Positions 1 to 7,582 of a stretch of DNA of 9,347 bases are shown here, piece after piece. Made by a program: the position numbers and the translations under genes. Under the pieces are notes generated by a model. It saw only the letters and a list, made by a program, of their open reading frames with translations. It had not been told where the DNA came from and made no database searches. Source of the stretch: a bacterium (GTDB taxonomy: Bacteria > Fidelibacterota > Marinisomatia > Marinisomatales > Marinisomataceae); NCBI GenBank assembly GCA_023255095.1, contig JALRJJ010000016.1:1-9347 (forward strand), read 5' to 3'. Positions within the stretch are counted from its first letter, which is position 1, and each line of letters starts with the position of its first letter.

Positions 1-61
1 CTTGAGAGAAAACAAGCTGAGTAAATAAAATTATTGATAGAATAGATTTTGTGTTTTTCAT
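1..61 (-). CDS. N-terminal fragment of an exported protein (signal peptide only), cut by window edge
   Basis: An ATG at 61-59 opens a frame that runs off the left end after 20 full codons. The residues visible begin MKNTKSIL, continue as a hydrophobic stretch SIILFTQLVF and end in SQ, which is a textbook short Sec signal peptide with a basic n-region, a hydrophobic core and a small-residue cleavage site. It starts 21 bases after the stop of the TRAP permease on the same strand, so it is probably the next gene of the same transcript. No Shine-Dalgarno sequence precedes it, as for most genes here. The mature protein lies outside the window, so no function can be given. The call rests on the start position and the signal-like composition of a very short stretch. 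Confidence 0.55.
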   Translation of the reverse strand, partial: MKNTKSILSIILFTQLVFSQ

Positions 62-82
62 AATGGTAAAAATAAAGTTAAA

Positions 83-1879
83 TCAATAAAAAAACAAAGG
101 AATATAAGTAATAAAAAGTAATCCAATTAGTCTTATAAGAAAAAATGGAAATGAAGAACGTAATACTACAGAAAGGGACTTATCAAATCTATAAGAAGAA
201 AGGAATAAATTCATTCCTACTGGAGGAGTAATGTAGCCTAATTCTAAATTTGATATAAAAATAATACCAAGATGAATTGGATCAATTCCATAATAAGTTG
301 CTAAAGGTAATATCAATGGAACAATTACAAGAATTGCTGAAAAAATATCCATCAAAGAACCAGCTAATAAAAGTAAGATATTGAGCGCAAGAAGAAAAAC
401 TAATGGAGAGGCAATAAAATCTTTTGCAAAGTTTAAAATTTTTAATGGTATTTGTGCATCAACAAGATAGCCTGTTAATCCCATGGCAAATCCTAAAATA
501 ATTAATACCCCACCTATAAGCTTTGAAGCTTCTACAGTTACTTTTTTTAAATCAATAATTGTTAGGTCTTTGAAAATAAATAACTCTATTAAAATAATAT
601 AAAGTACTAGCAAGGAAGCAGATTCTACTAAAGTAGAAAAACCACTAAAAATACTTACTAAAATAATTACGGGAATTAACAATTCCCATTTAACAATTTT
701 TAAACATTGAATAAAATTTTTATAATTAAAATTTATAACGGTTGAATTTGAAGGTTTCTTAAGTAATCCATAAAAAATCACTGAAAAAACAAGTATTATG
801 GCTGGTAAAAAAGCAATTTTGAAAAAATTTATTGGATTAACTCCTGCAGAAATTGAGTAAATAATTGAAGGTAAACTTGGCGGAAATAAAAGTCCTAAGG
901 ATCCACAAGAAGTTAATACTCCTAAAGTAAATTTTTTTGAATATCCCTCGTTGATTAAAATTGGGTATAAGACACCTCCTAAAGCAATGATAGTCACTCC
1001 TGATCCTCCAGTCAGTGAAGTAAATAATGCACTAATAAAAACAACAATTAAAATAGTTGAACCACTAAACCATCCGAATGCTGATTTAAAAAAGTTGAAA
1101 AGCCTTGAAGATATATTAGATTTTGAAAGAATATATCCTCCTAAAGTAAAAAGTGGAATTGCTGAAATTGTTGGAGAGGATACTATTCGATATGCTCCAT
1201 CAGAAATTGAGGATAAAATTTCAAAATTTGTCGACCAATCAGTGGGAATAGACAAATAAAATATTATTGAAAAACCTCCTAAAGTAATAAAAATCGGTAA
1301 TCCGTTCCAAACTGCCAAAATTAAAAGAATGGAAAAAAATAAAAAAATATAAATGTTTGAAGTCGGGAAAGGAATAAAGTAAGCAAGCAAACATAAGAGA
1401 ATAGAGAGGATAAATACCGATAACCTATATTTAGAATTTGATGAGCTCAAATAGATTAAATAAAACCAAATAGAGATTAAAGAAAGAGGGATTACTAATT
1501 GAACAAACCATTCAGTTACAAAAGGAAAAACAAAACTAGGATACTGAATCCCTATTTGTATTATTTTAAAATATGAAGTACTTAAAATAAGAACTATAGA
1601 AGCAGATAGAATATGAGTTATATATCGAATAATATTAAATGAATCTGAACGATTGAAGATTGGATTTTTAACAATGGAAAGAAGTCGGTTGGATCTTGCA
1701 GCTATTACAGCACCAACAAATCCAATCCATAAAGTTCCATGCTGGACAATTACTTGATTTGCAGGAATTGAAAGAATATTAACATATCGAGATAAAATCT
1801 CAAAAAACGGTAAAATGATAACTAAAATAAATAAAAAATAGATTAGACTATTTTCTATCTTTTTAAAAAAATCAATCAT
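83..1879 (-). CDS. TRAP transporter fused small and large permease subunits (DctQM / TatQM type)
   Basis: Integral inner-membrane permease of a tripartite ATP-independent periplasmic transporter, which in this family imports a solute handed over by the binding protein, driven by an ion gradient. Numbering from the chosen start (598 aa): residues 1-145 are a DctQ domain of four helices with the conserved stretch GTLWIGFVGAVIAAR near 48-62; a linker helix follows near 152-170; DctM occupies about 175-598. DctM signatures visible are ALFTSLTGGSGVT near 284-296, GSLGLLFPPSLPSIIY near 326-341, ESASLLVLY near 419-427 and GYITPPVGMNLFL near 548-560. The open frame extends 20 codons further upstream to 1939, deep inside the binding-protein gene. 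The ATG at 1879 is preferred because it begins at the family N-terminus and gives an 8-base overlap (ATGATTGA) typical of coupled translation. Substrate unknown. Family certain; exact start likely. Confidence 0.93.
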   Translation of the reverse strand: MIDFFKKIENSLIYFLFILVIILPFFEILSRYVNILSIPANQVIVQHGTLWIGFVGAVIAARSNRLLSIVKNPIFNRSDSFNIIRYITHILSASIVLILSTSYFKIIQIGIQYPSFVFPFVTEWFVQLVIPLSLISIWFYLIYLSSSNSKYRLSVFILSILLCLLAYFIPFPTSNIYIFLFFSILLILAVWNGLPIFITLGGFSIIFYLSIPTDWSTNFEILSSISDGAYRIVSSPTISAIPLFTLGGYILSKSNISSRLFNFFKSAFGWFSGSTILIVVFISALFTSLTGGSGVTIIALGGVLYPILINEGYSKKFTLGVLTSCGSLGLLFPPSLPSIIYSISAGVNPINFFKIAFLPAIILVFSVIFYGLLKKPSNSTVINFNYKNFIQCLKIVKWELLIPVIILVSIFSGFSTLVESASLLVLYIILIELFIFKDLTIIDLKKVTVEASKLIGGVLIILGFAMGLTGYLVDAQIPLKILNFAKDFIASPLVFLLALNILLLLAGSLMDIFSAILVIVPLILPLATYYGIDPIHLGIIFISNLELGYITPPVGMNLFLSSYRFDKSLSVVLRSSFPFFLIRLIGLLFITYIPLFFY

Positions 1880-2849
1880 TTGATATTGAATAGATAACTT
1901 TTTGGTAAATCTCTTCAGACAGAAAAGTCTCAATAACATCAGGAGTTATCTCATCTTTAAATTCATTCCAAATTAAGAGCTCTTCAGGAGAAAGAGTTAT
2001 GATATTCATACCATTTTCTTTCATTGCATCTATGGCTTTTCTCTCTAAACTTCTACTGGTTGATTGATATTTTTCTCCTATATCAAGAGCAATTTTTTCA
2101 AGAATCAATCGGTCACTCTCAGAAATTTTTTGCCAAACTCTATTATCAATAATAACTGCCCCAATAAAAGCCCCCCACTTAAGATCGAGCATATTCGGCA
2201 TTAAAGCTGACCAACCAGAACTCAGGGCAAGAATTGGAACAGTTTGCATGCTATTTATCATTCCAGTTTGAAGTCCTGTTAGAATATCATTTTCAGAAAC
2301 TGGGACCGCATTGAAACCAAATTTTTTAAATAATTCAACTGTTACATAATCTCCAGCAGTAGTATAAATTTTCGAATCCTTAAGATCTTGCGGAAACGTT
2401 ATATTATCTTTCGAGAACCAGTAGACCCAGCCAATATCCACAAGAAAAAGCAATTTAAATCCACTATCTATTAATCCATCATGAATTTCATCAAACATAA
2501 CTTTTTTGGCACTTTCAACATCTTGGTAATCAGAAAAAGCTAAGGGTAATGTAAAGGCATTTATTTTTTTTGTTAATTCAGCTAACCCAATTGAAGACAT
2601 TGCTGAACCTTGAATTTGTCCTATTCTCATTCTTCTGATAGTTTCTTTCTCTCCACCAACAACTCCGTTTGGATAAATGCGTAACTGAATTTTTCCATTT
2701 GTTTCCTTTTCCCATCTTTGACCCATTTCAAGTAATAAATTGTAATATGGAGTACCTTCAGGTGCTAATGTCGCTAACTTAATGATAATAGGCTTTGCAT
2801 TGAGGGAAGAAATTAGCAAGGCAAATATGAAATATTTAATAAATTTCAT
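1872..2849 (-). CDS. TRAP transporter solute-binding protein, DctP family (TatP-like)
   Basis: Periplasmic ligand-binding component (325 aa, normal length for DctP). A Sec signal peptide ends near residue 18 (SSLNA then KPIIIKLATLAPEGTP); there is no lipobox, so the mature protein should be soluble in the periplasm. Family marks: the first strand IKLATLAPEGTPYY at 23-36, GGEKETIRRMRIGQIQ at 65-80, LPLAF at 101-105, and TGLQTGMINSMQTVP at 191-205, which matches the 'ALQTGVVDG' region. At the position of the carboxylate-gripping arginine ('KIRV' in most members) this protein reads KIYTT, with Tyr162. That loss, and the TatT gene only 8 bases upstream, point to the TatP subclass described from treponemes rather than a classic dicarboxylate or sialate binder. 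The stop overlaps the permease start by 8 bases. Ligand not inferable. Confidence 0.93.
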   Translation of the reverse strand: MKFIKYFIFALLISSLNAKPIIIKLATLAPEGTPYYNLLLEMGQRWEKETNGKIQLRIYPNGVVGGEKETIRRMRIGQIQGSAMSSIGLAELTKKINAFTLPLAFSDYQDVESAKKVMFDEIHDGLIDSGFKLLFLVDIGWVYWFSKDNITFPQDLKDSKIYTTAGDYVTVELFKKFGFNAVPVSENDILTGLQTGMINSMQTVPILALSSGWSALMPNMLDLKWGAFIGAVIIDNRVWQKISESDRLILEKIALDIGEKYQSTSRSLERKAIDAMKENGMNIITLSPEELLIWNEFKDEITPDVIETFLSEEIYQKVIYSISND

Positions 2850-2857
2850 TTTATAAT

Positions 2858-3724
2858 TTACATAAAAAATAGTTCATCTATCCTAGATAAAAGCCAATTT
2901 GCTCGAGCTTTATAAACTTTATTTGAAGATTTATACTGATTGCTTGATTTTTTTTCATCTTGTAAAGCATTTTTTAATAAATCAGCAAACATCTTTTTGT
3001 CTTGAATTTTAACAGCATAACTTTCTGCTAAACTAACATAAAGAGAAACATCCATCCCCTTAGATTCTTTTTCTGCCAATTTAAAGTACTTTAATGCATT
3101 TTTCTGTGAATCTGTATCATAAATTGGAGAAGAAAGATGGTAATTCATTAACGCAGAATATAAAGCTCCATTATTCCATTTTTCATCAATTTTAGACGCA
3201 CTCGAAATTAACCAATATATTTTTGGAAGATCTGATAAATATTGTGGATCACCATGACTAGATTTAATAGTACCAGCTATAGAAGCACTCAACCAATACA
3301 AATAAGGAATGTCCTCATAGGAAAAGGCATAATCATTCATATTTGAAAAATAATTATCAAAATCAGGATATTTCTGTTCAAGAGCTGTTTTGATATATTT
3401 TTTTGCCTCCAAAAAATATTCTAAAGATTCAGAAAAATATGGTTTTGCATCTATGAAGCTTTCAACTTTTATTCTGTCAGCTTTTTCAATGATAATTCCA
3501 TATGAATATTGAATTAAGGCTTCAGAATACTCAAGATACTCTTCAGGAGAAGAGTCATAATCGATACTCAGCCTATGCTTTAATTTTAGAAAAGTAGGTG
3601 TTGAAATTTCATAAAAAGTAGAACCAAGCATTAGTTGATTGGACGATGCACATGAATAATTGAAAAAGTTAAACAGACATATTAGAAAAAAATTCTTTAG
3701 AGATTTAAAGGAAATTGATTGCAT
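2858..3724 (-). CDS. tatT: TRAP transporter-associated TatT-like lipoprotein (helical-repeat T component)
   Basis: 288 aa. The hydrophobic N-terminus (FFLICLFNFF) is followed by NYSC with Cys25, an imperfect but plausible lipobox, so the protein is probably lipid-anchored. The rest is all-helical with degenerate TPR-like repeats. It fits the TatT family from memory: DIPYLYWLSASIAGTI near 138-153 (family 'D-xP-L-aW-A'), a DLPKIYWLISSASKID segment near 165-180, an 'ALKYFKLAEKES' helix near 210-221, and the closing ARANWLLSRIDELF at 273-286. TatT partners the solute-binding protein; a TatP trimer complex is known in Treponema. Here the gene directly precedes the binding-protein gene by 8 bases, which supports the call. 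The start ATG lies inside the 3' end of glyA (28-base overlap); the next Met (residue 32) would remove the lipobox, so the upstream start is kept. No Shine-Dalgarno is visible. Confidence 0.85.
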   Translation of the reverse strand: MQSISFKSLKNFFLICLFNFFNYSCASSNQLMLGSTFYEISTPTFLKLKHRLSIDYDSSPEEYLEYSEALIQYSYGIIIEKADRIKVESFIDAKPYFSESLEYFLEAKKYIKTALEQKYPDFDNYFSNMNDYAFSYEDIPYLYWLSASIAGTIKSSHGDPQYLSDLPKIYWLISSASKIDEKWNNGALYSALMNYHLSSPIYDTDSQKNALKYFKLAEKESKGMDVSLYVSLAESYAVKIQDKKMFADLLKNALQDEKKSSNQYKSSNKVYKARANWLLSRIDELFFM

Positions 3725-4983
3725 AATTCTTGAACATTATTCTTAACTGATGATATTACTTTTTCATTATCAAAATTATTAATAACTAAGTCGATCATTT
3801 TAGTGATTTCTTTAATTTCATCAAACCCCATCCCTCTAGTTGTCAAAGCTGGAGTTCCAATTCTTATTCCACTTGTGATAAATGGACTTCTTGGGTCAAA
3901 TGGAACCATATTTTTATTCACCGTAATACCTGCTTCATCAAGTGCTAATTCTGCCTGTTTACCAGAAATATTTTTATTTTGTAAGTCAAGAAGCACTAGG
4001 TGAGTATCAGTACCTCCTGATACTAAATTATAGCCTAAATCTTTAAAATTCTTTTCAAATGCCTTAGCGTTATCAAGGACACTTTGAATATAATTTTTAA
4101 AATTATCAGATAACGCCTCTTTAAAAGCAACTGCTTTACCAGCAATAACATGCATCAGAGGTCCTCCTTGAATTCCTGGCATTACAGCGCCGTCAATGAG
4201 TTCAGACATCATTTTGATTCTTCCAGATTTAGGAGCAACTATTTTGAATGGATTTTCGTAATCCTTTCCAAGTAAAATAATTCCTCCTCTCGGCCCTCTT
4301 AATGATTTATGAGTACTTGTAGAAACAACATGACAAAATGGAAAAGGAGAAGGATGTTTTTTTGCTGCAATAATTCCTGAATTATGGCAAATATCTCCCA
4401 AAAGGAAAGCGCCTACACTATCAGCTATATCTCTAAACTTTTCAAATTCAATAGTTCTAGGATATGCACTGGCACCACAAATAATCATCTTAGGTTTATA
4501 TTCTTGAGCAATCTTTTTAAGATTGTCAAAATCTACCAATCCTGTGTTTTTATCAACATGAAATGTTACTGAATTGTAGATTTGACCTGAAAAACTCACT
4601 TTAGATCCATGAGTTAAGTGTCCCCCGTGACTTAAGTCTAACCCTAATATTGTATCTCCCGGATTAAGAAAAGCCAAATAAACGCCCATATTAGCAGAAG
4701 AACCAGAATGAGGCTGGACATTTGCATATTCAGCGTTAAAAAGTTTTTTAGCACGTTCTATAGCTAAGTTTTCAACCTCATCAACATGAACGCATCCTCC
4801 ATAATACCTTTTGCCAGGATATCCTTCAGCATACTTGTTGGTGAGAACAGATCCAGTAGCCTCCATTACAGATTGACTAGTAAAATTTTCAGAAGCAATT
4901 AATTCCAAAAAATTATTCTGTCTGTTAGATTCTGACAAAATAATTTCATATACTTCTCTATCGGAATCTTTAAGAGCTGACAT
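3697..4983 (-). CDS. glyA: Serine hydroxymethyltransferase
   Basis: Cytosolic PLP enzyme that interconverts serine and glycine and charges tetrahydrofolate with a one-carbon unit. From the ATG at 4983 it is 428 aa, the normal bacterial length. Visible marks: LIASENFTS near 28-36, NKYAEGYPGKRYYGG near 49-63, QPHSGSSANMGVY near 90-102, GGHLTHGS near 120-127, the PLP-lysine motif STSTHKSLRGPRGG with Lys226, MPGIQGGPLMHVIAGKAVAF near 268-287, and TSGIRIGTPALTTRGMG near 369-385. The PLP-contact segment reads GDICHNSG (Asp197, His200), an unusual version of the common DMAHxAG. A TTG at 4992 would add three residues, but it lies inside the preceding gene; the ATG two bases after that gene's TAA is favoured. 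The 3' end overlaps the TatT-like gene by 28 bases. It is a housekeeping gene embedded in an envelope/transport run; a role in transport is not implied. Confidence 0.97.
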   Translation of the reverse strand: MSALKDSDREVYEIILSESNRQNNFLELIASENFTSQSVMEATGSVLTNKYAEGYPGKRYYGGCVHVDEVENLAIERAKKLFNAEYANVQPHSGSSANMGVYLAFLNPGDTILGLDLSHGGHLTHGSKVSFSGQIYNSVTFHVDKNTGLVDFDNLKKIAQEYKPKMIICGASAYPRTIEFEKFRDIADSVGAFLLGDICHNSGIIAAKKHPSPFPFCHVVSTSTHKSLRGPRGGIILLGKDYENPFKIVAPKSGRIKMMSELIDGAVMPGIQGGPLMHVIAGKAVAFKEALSDNFKNYIQSVLDNAKAFEKNFKDLGYNLVSGGTDTHLVLLDLQNKNISGKQAELALDEAGITVNKNMVPFDPRSPFITSGIRIGTPALTTRGMGFDEIKEITKMIDLVINNFDNEKVISSVKNNVQELCNQFPLNL

Positions 4984-4985
4984 TT

Positions 4986-6323
4986 TTACCAATCTTTACT
5001 TTTATTCAACGATTCACTAACCCAGTCATAACAAGAGGAAGTTGGAGAAACCTTCCCAGTTGCTTGTACTTCTTTATCAGTCATAAACCAGTCTGAATAT
5101 CCAAAGAGAACATCATTTTCTTCAAGCCATCTTTGTTGTTTAAAATACATTGAATTGCCCTTTTTTTCAGCTAATTCGAAATACTGATAGGCTAATGAAG
5201 CAACAATTTTATCAGAGGATGAAAAACTATCTCCTCTGCAATTTTGCATAGCTTTGTAAAATAAGTTTCCCATATGGGAGAGTGATTCAGCATTATTTCC
5301 AGAAATTTTTAAGGCTTTTTTAGACCACTCGTAAGCTTCTTGATATTCGTCCATATCCATTGAATTAGATGAAATTTGAATTGCAACTCTAAAATTTGAA
5401 TTATCTAAATTAAAAAGATTTTCAAATACTTGGTTTGATTTCTCGAAATCAGAATTTTCTGATAGAGCTTTACCTAATGTCTGATAAACCAAATAATTAT
5501 TTTTATTGTAAAGCAATGAATTTTCAAGGACAGAGATTGCTGTTAATAATTCACCAGAATCCATTAGTTTTTGAGCATATTCTAAGGCAAATGAAGCATT
5601 TTCAGGATTGTCATTGTATCTCGCCTTAAAAAGCTCTAATGGGTCTTCACCAGAATTTTCATAAACATTAGCTAGCTCTGATTGTACTGAAGTATTATTT
5701 GGATCGAAGTCTAAAATTTTCTTTAGAACTGATATTTGCTCATCAGTTCTACCCTGACTACCATACGCTGAAGCTAAGTCTTGTAAAAGAGAGGAGTCTT
5801 CAACGCCAAAGTCCATAATTCTTTCATATTCGATTATCATTTCATCTATCTTATCTAGTTTTTTGTATGCATATGCTAATCGAATCATTAAATCAGTATT
5901 TCCAGGCAATTCATCAATTGCTCTGATGAGCACAGATTCAGATTCATCAAATTTTCCTAAGTTTTGTAATGCTATAGACCAATACAAATATGAGTCATCA
6001 GGATTTACCCAATCTGAATTCCAAGAATCACAACGTAAATCCATAAGCTTTCCATAAGACTGAGCACTCAATTCCCAATTTGAGTTTCTGTAATATTCTG
6101 CGGCACTACTAACTAACTGAGGACATCGATCTTCTTGTTCATCTTCAATTGAATAAGGATACCACCCTTCATTATATATTAGCCTTGTCGCTTCTCTGCA
6201 ATCAAGAACTTTAATTTCAACATCATTTGTAATTCTTAACTTCTCTCCTCTTTTACATTGAGCTTCCAGTAAGCTTGAACTTAACAAAACACTTAAAAAC
6301 AATAATAAAAATTTACTTTGCAT
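4986..6323 (-). CDS. Exported tetratricopeptide-repeat protein with six cysteines
   Basis: 445 aa. A signal peptide covers about residues 1-21 (hydrophobic LLLFLSVLLSSSLL, then EAQ before Cys23); the residue before Cys23 is Gln, so it is not a good lipobox and the protein is more likely periplasmic. After a non-repeat start it carries about seven to eight TPR-like helix pairs from roughly 70 to 390, for example YWSIALQNLGKFDESESVL near 114-132, DLASAYGSQGRTDEQISVLKK near 182-202 and QTLGKALSENSDFEKSNQVFE near 281-301. Cysteines at 23, 42, 67, 98, 362 and 431 flank rather than fill the repeat core, suggesting disulfides tying the two ends. The tail, with DVLFGYSDWF and a terminal SSCYDWV, faintly recalls the C-terminus of Bacteroidota TPR proteins ending in 'VGCWI'. 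It starts 2 bases after the barrel gene's stop. Probably a scaffold for envelope proteins; partner unknown. Confidence 0.85.
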   Translation of the reverse strand: MQSKFLLLFLSVLLSSSLLEAQCKRGEKLRITNDVEIKVLDCREATRLIYNEGWYPYSIEDEQEDRCPQLVSSAAEYYRNSNWELSAQSYGKLMDLRCDSWNSDWVNPDDSYLYWSIALQNLGKFDESESVLIRAIDELPGNTDLMIRLAYAYKKLDKIDEMIIEYERIMDFGVEDSSLLQDLASAYGSQGRTDEQISVLKKILDFDPNNTSVQSELANVYENSGEDPLELFKARYNDNPENASFALEYAQKLMDSGELLTAISVLENSLLYNKNNYLVYQTLGKALSENSDFEKSNQVFENLFNLDNSNFRVAIQISSNSMDMDEYQEAYEWSKKALKISGNNAESLSHMGNLFYKAMQNCRGDSFSSSDKIVASLAYQYFELAEKKGNSMYFKQQRWLEENDVLFGYSDWFMTDKEVQATGKVSPTSSCYDWVSESLNKSKDW

Positions 6324-6325
6324 AA

Positions 6326-7582
6326 TTACATCTCTCTTCTTTTAACAAACCATAAATCACCCAAACTCAAACCTATTGAGAAGGATTGAATGGTTTCATT
6401 ACCATTAATAAATTCTAAATTATTTCTTTTTATATAATTGTATGAAATATCTATTTGATTATTAGTGAGACCAAATTGAATTCCAATTCCTAAACCTATA
6501 CCAATTTCCTTTACATTATCAACATTTTTTAAATCATAATCTCCTAAAAAAATACCTGCTTTATAATCATATCTATCATCGGTATAAGGAATTCCAAATC
6601 TAACAAATCCAATGTTCAGCTTTGAATAGCTTTCAATATAGCTATCAATTATTGATGATGAAAAAATATGATCACCAGTATCGTTCCAATTATATAGTTC
6701 TAACATAAAATGATTTCTGTTTTCATCTTTATAATCAAAACTTATTCCAAATTCTTCAATACTCATTTCATTTAAGGAAAATCTTTTAATTGGAATAAGA
6801 GCTTGGCCCAAATCAGGAAAATCACTTGAATCATGATATGAATTTCCATTTAGATCAATAAATGATTGGTATGCTTCATTTTCAACGCCTATATCTTTCA
6901 AAGATTTACTAACAAAAGTATTGAGTGTAATTGGAATTCCAATTGAATTTTCAAGAAGCTGAGTATAAAAGAAAGCTACAATTCCTCCAGAAAAATAGTC
7001 TCTCTCTTGGAGAAAATGGTTAACATCATTTATGATTAGATTATTACTCTTTCTTGAGGAACCTAAAACAGTACCATATTCAAATCCTATGGATTGAATT
7101 TCATTAATTTTATACCCTAAAGAAAATTTCGCAAGTGAAGCTCCGCCACTTGATATTATTTTTCGACGATAATTTAAAGTATCATTATCAGTAAAAATAA
7201 ATTGATCATTAGTTAAATCTTCAAAAATTATATCCCTCGAAAAAAGAGGAGAAAAACCTAAACCAAAACTAAGCTTTTGTCTCCAAGGAACAACTAAAGA
7301 TGTAGATGACAGATTAAAAAAGGCACTATCGTTATTTTCAATTAAACCCTGGTCATAAGAAACGCTGGTAGTTAATACAGCAAAAGGAAGATTGTGCCAA
7401 GTAGATGGATTATGCAATGAAATGTTCTCTTTAAAAGTAGATAATACCCCAGAGGAACCAATTGAAATGGAAGAAGCATGAAATTTATTTGAAAAATTTC
7501 CATAACCCAAAGCATTCAATGATGATTGCCCATGAATTATACTCATAAAAATGTAAAGTAGTATTAATCTACGGTTCAACAT
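6326..7582 (-). CDS. Outer-membrane beta-barrel protein, uncharacterised
   Basis: 418 aa. Signal peptide about residues 1-19 (basic NRR, hydrophobic LILLYIFMSII, then HGQ). The mature start ALGYGNF...HASSISIGSSG followed by NPSTWHNLP near 58-66 resembles the N-terminal plug of FadL/PorV-like outer-membrane proteins of FCB bacteria, in which an 'NPA-xx' turn precedes the first strand. The remainder alternates short amphipathic strands of 8-12 residues with polar loops, for example KLSFGLGFSPLF, HFMLELYNW and LGIGIQFGLTNNQIDISYNY, and ends with a strand SFSIGLSLGDLWF plus a charged tail VKRREM. Its start lies within the 3' end of the lipoprotein gene (14-base overlap), and it alone has a clear Shine-Dalgarno-like AGAGG. 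Cargo or pore function is not deducible; a transport channel and a structural surface protein are both possible. Confidence 0.8.
   Translation of the reverse strand: MLNRRLILLYIFMSIIHGQSSLNALGYGNFSNKFHASSISIGSSGVLSTFKENISLHNPSTWHNLPFAVLTTSVSYDQGLIENNDSAFFNLSSTSLVVPWRQKLSFGLGFSPLFSRDIIFEDLTNDQFIFTDNDTLNYRRKIISSGGASLAKFSLGYKINEIQSIGFEYGTVLGSSRKSNNLIINDVNHFLQERDYFSGGIVAFFYTQLLENSIGIPITLNTFVSKSLKDIGVENEAYQSFIDLNGNSYHDSSDFPDLGQALIPIKRFSLNEMSIEEFGISFDYKDENRNHFMLELYNWNDTGDHIFSSSIIDSYIESYSKLNIGFVRFGIPYTDDRYDYKAGIFLGDYDLKNVDNVKEIGIGLGIGIQFGLTNNQIDISYNYIKRNNLEFINGNETIQSFSIGLSLGDLWFVKRREM

Noticed and set aside
951..1259. Plus-strand open frame of 102 codons
   Set aside because: It lies wholly antisense to the DctM part of the permease, starts without a ribosome site, and its proline/lysine-rich translation resembles no family. 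The minus-strand frame carries clear TRAP motifs at the same place.
975..1280. Recurring CCTCCTAAAG (minus strand CTTTAGGAGG) at 975, 1137 and 1275, looking like a DNA repeat or internal Shine-Dalgarno sites
   Set aside because: Each copy encodes a Leu-Gly-Gly membrane motif of DctM (ALGGV, TLGGY, TLGGF). The repetition is explained by protein sequence, and no gene start follows.
1880..1939. Twenty-codon N-terminal extension of the permease
   Set aside because: It would overlap the binding-protein gene by 68 bases and put a basic non-family segment before the first helix; the ATG at 1879 gives the expected DctQ start.
3803..4572. Two short plus-strand open frames inside glyA
   Set aside because: Both are antisense to highly conserved SHMT sequence and have no independent support.
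4984..4992. TTG start three codons upstream for glyA
   Set aside because: It is inside the TPR gene's last codons and a normal ATG follows two bases after that gene's stop, so the TTG is less likely.
5435..6057. Two 64-codon plus-strand open frames inside the TPR gene
   Set aside because: They are antisense to the TPR repeats and arise from AT-rich repeat-coding sequence; no start signals or recognisable product.
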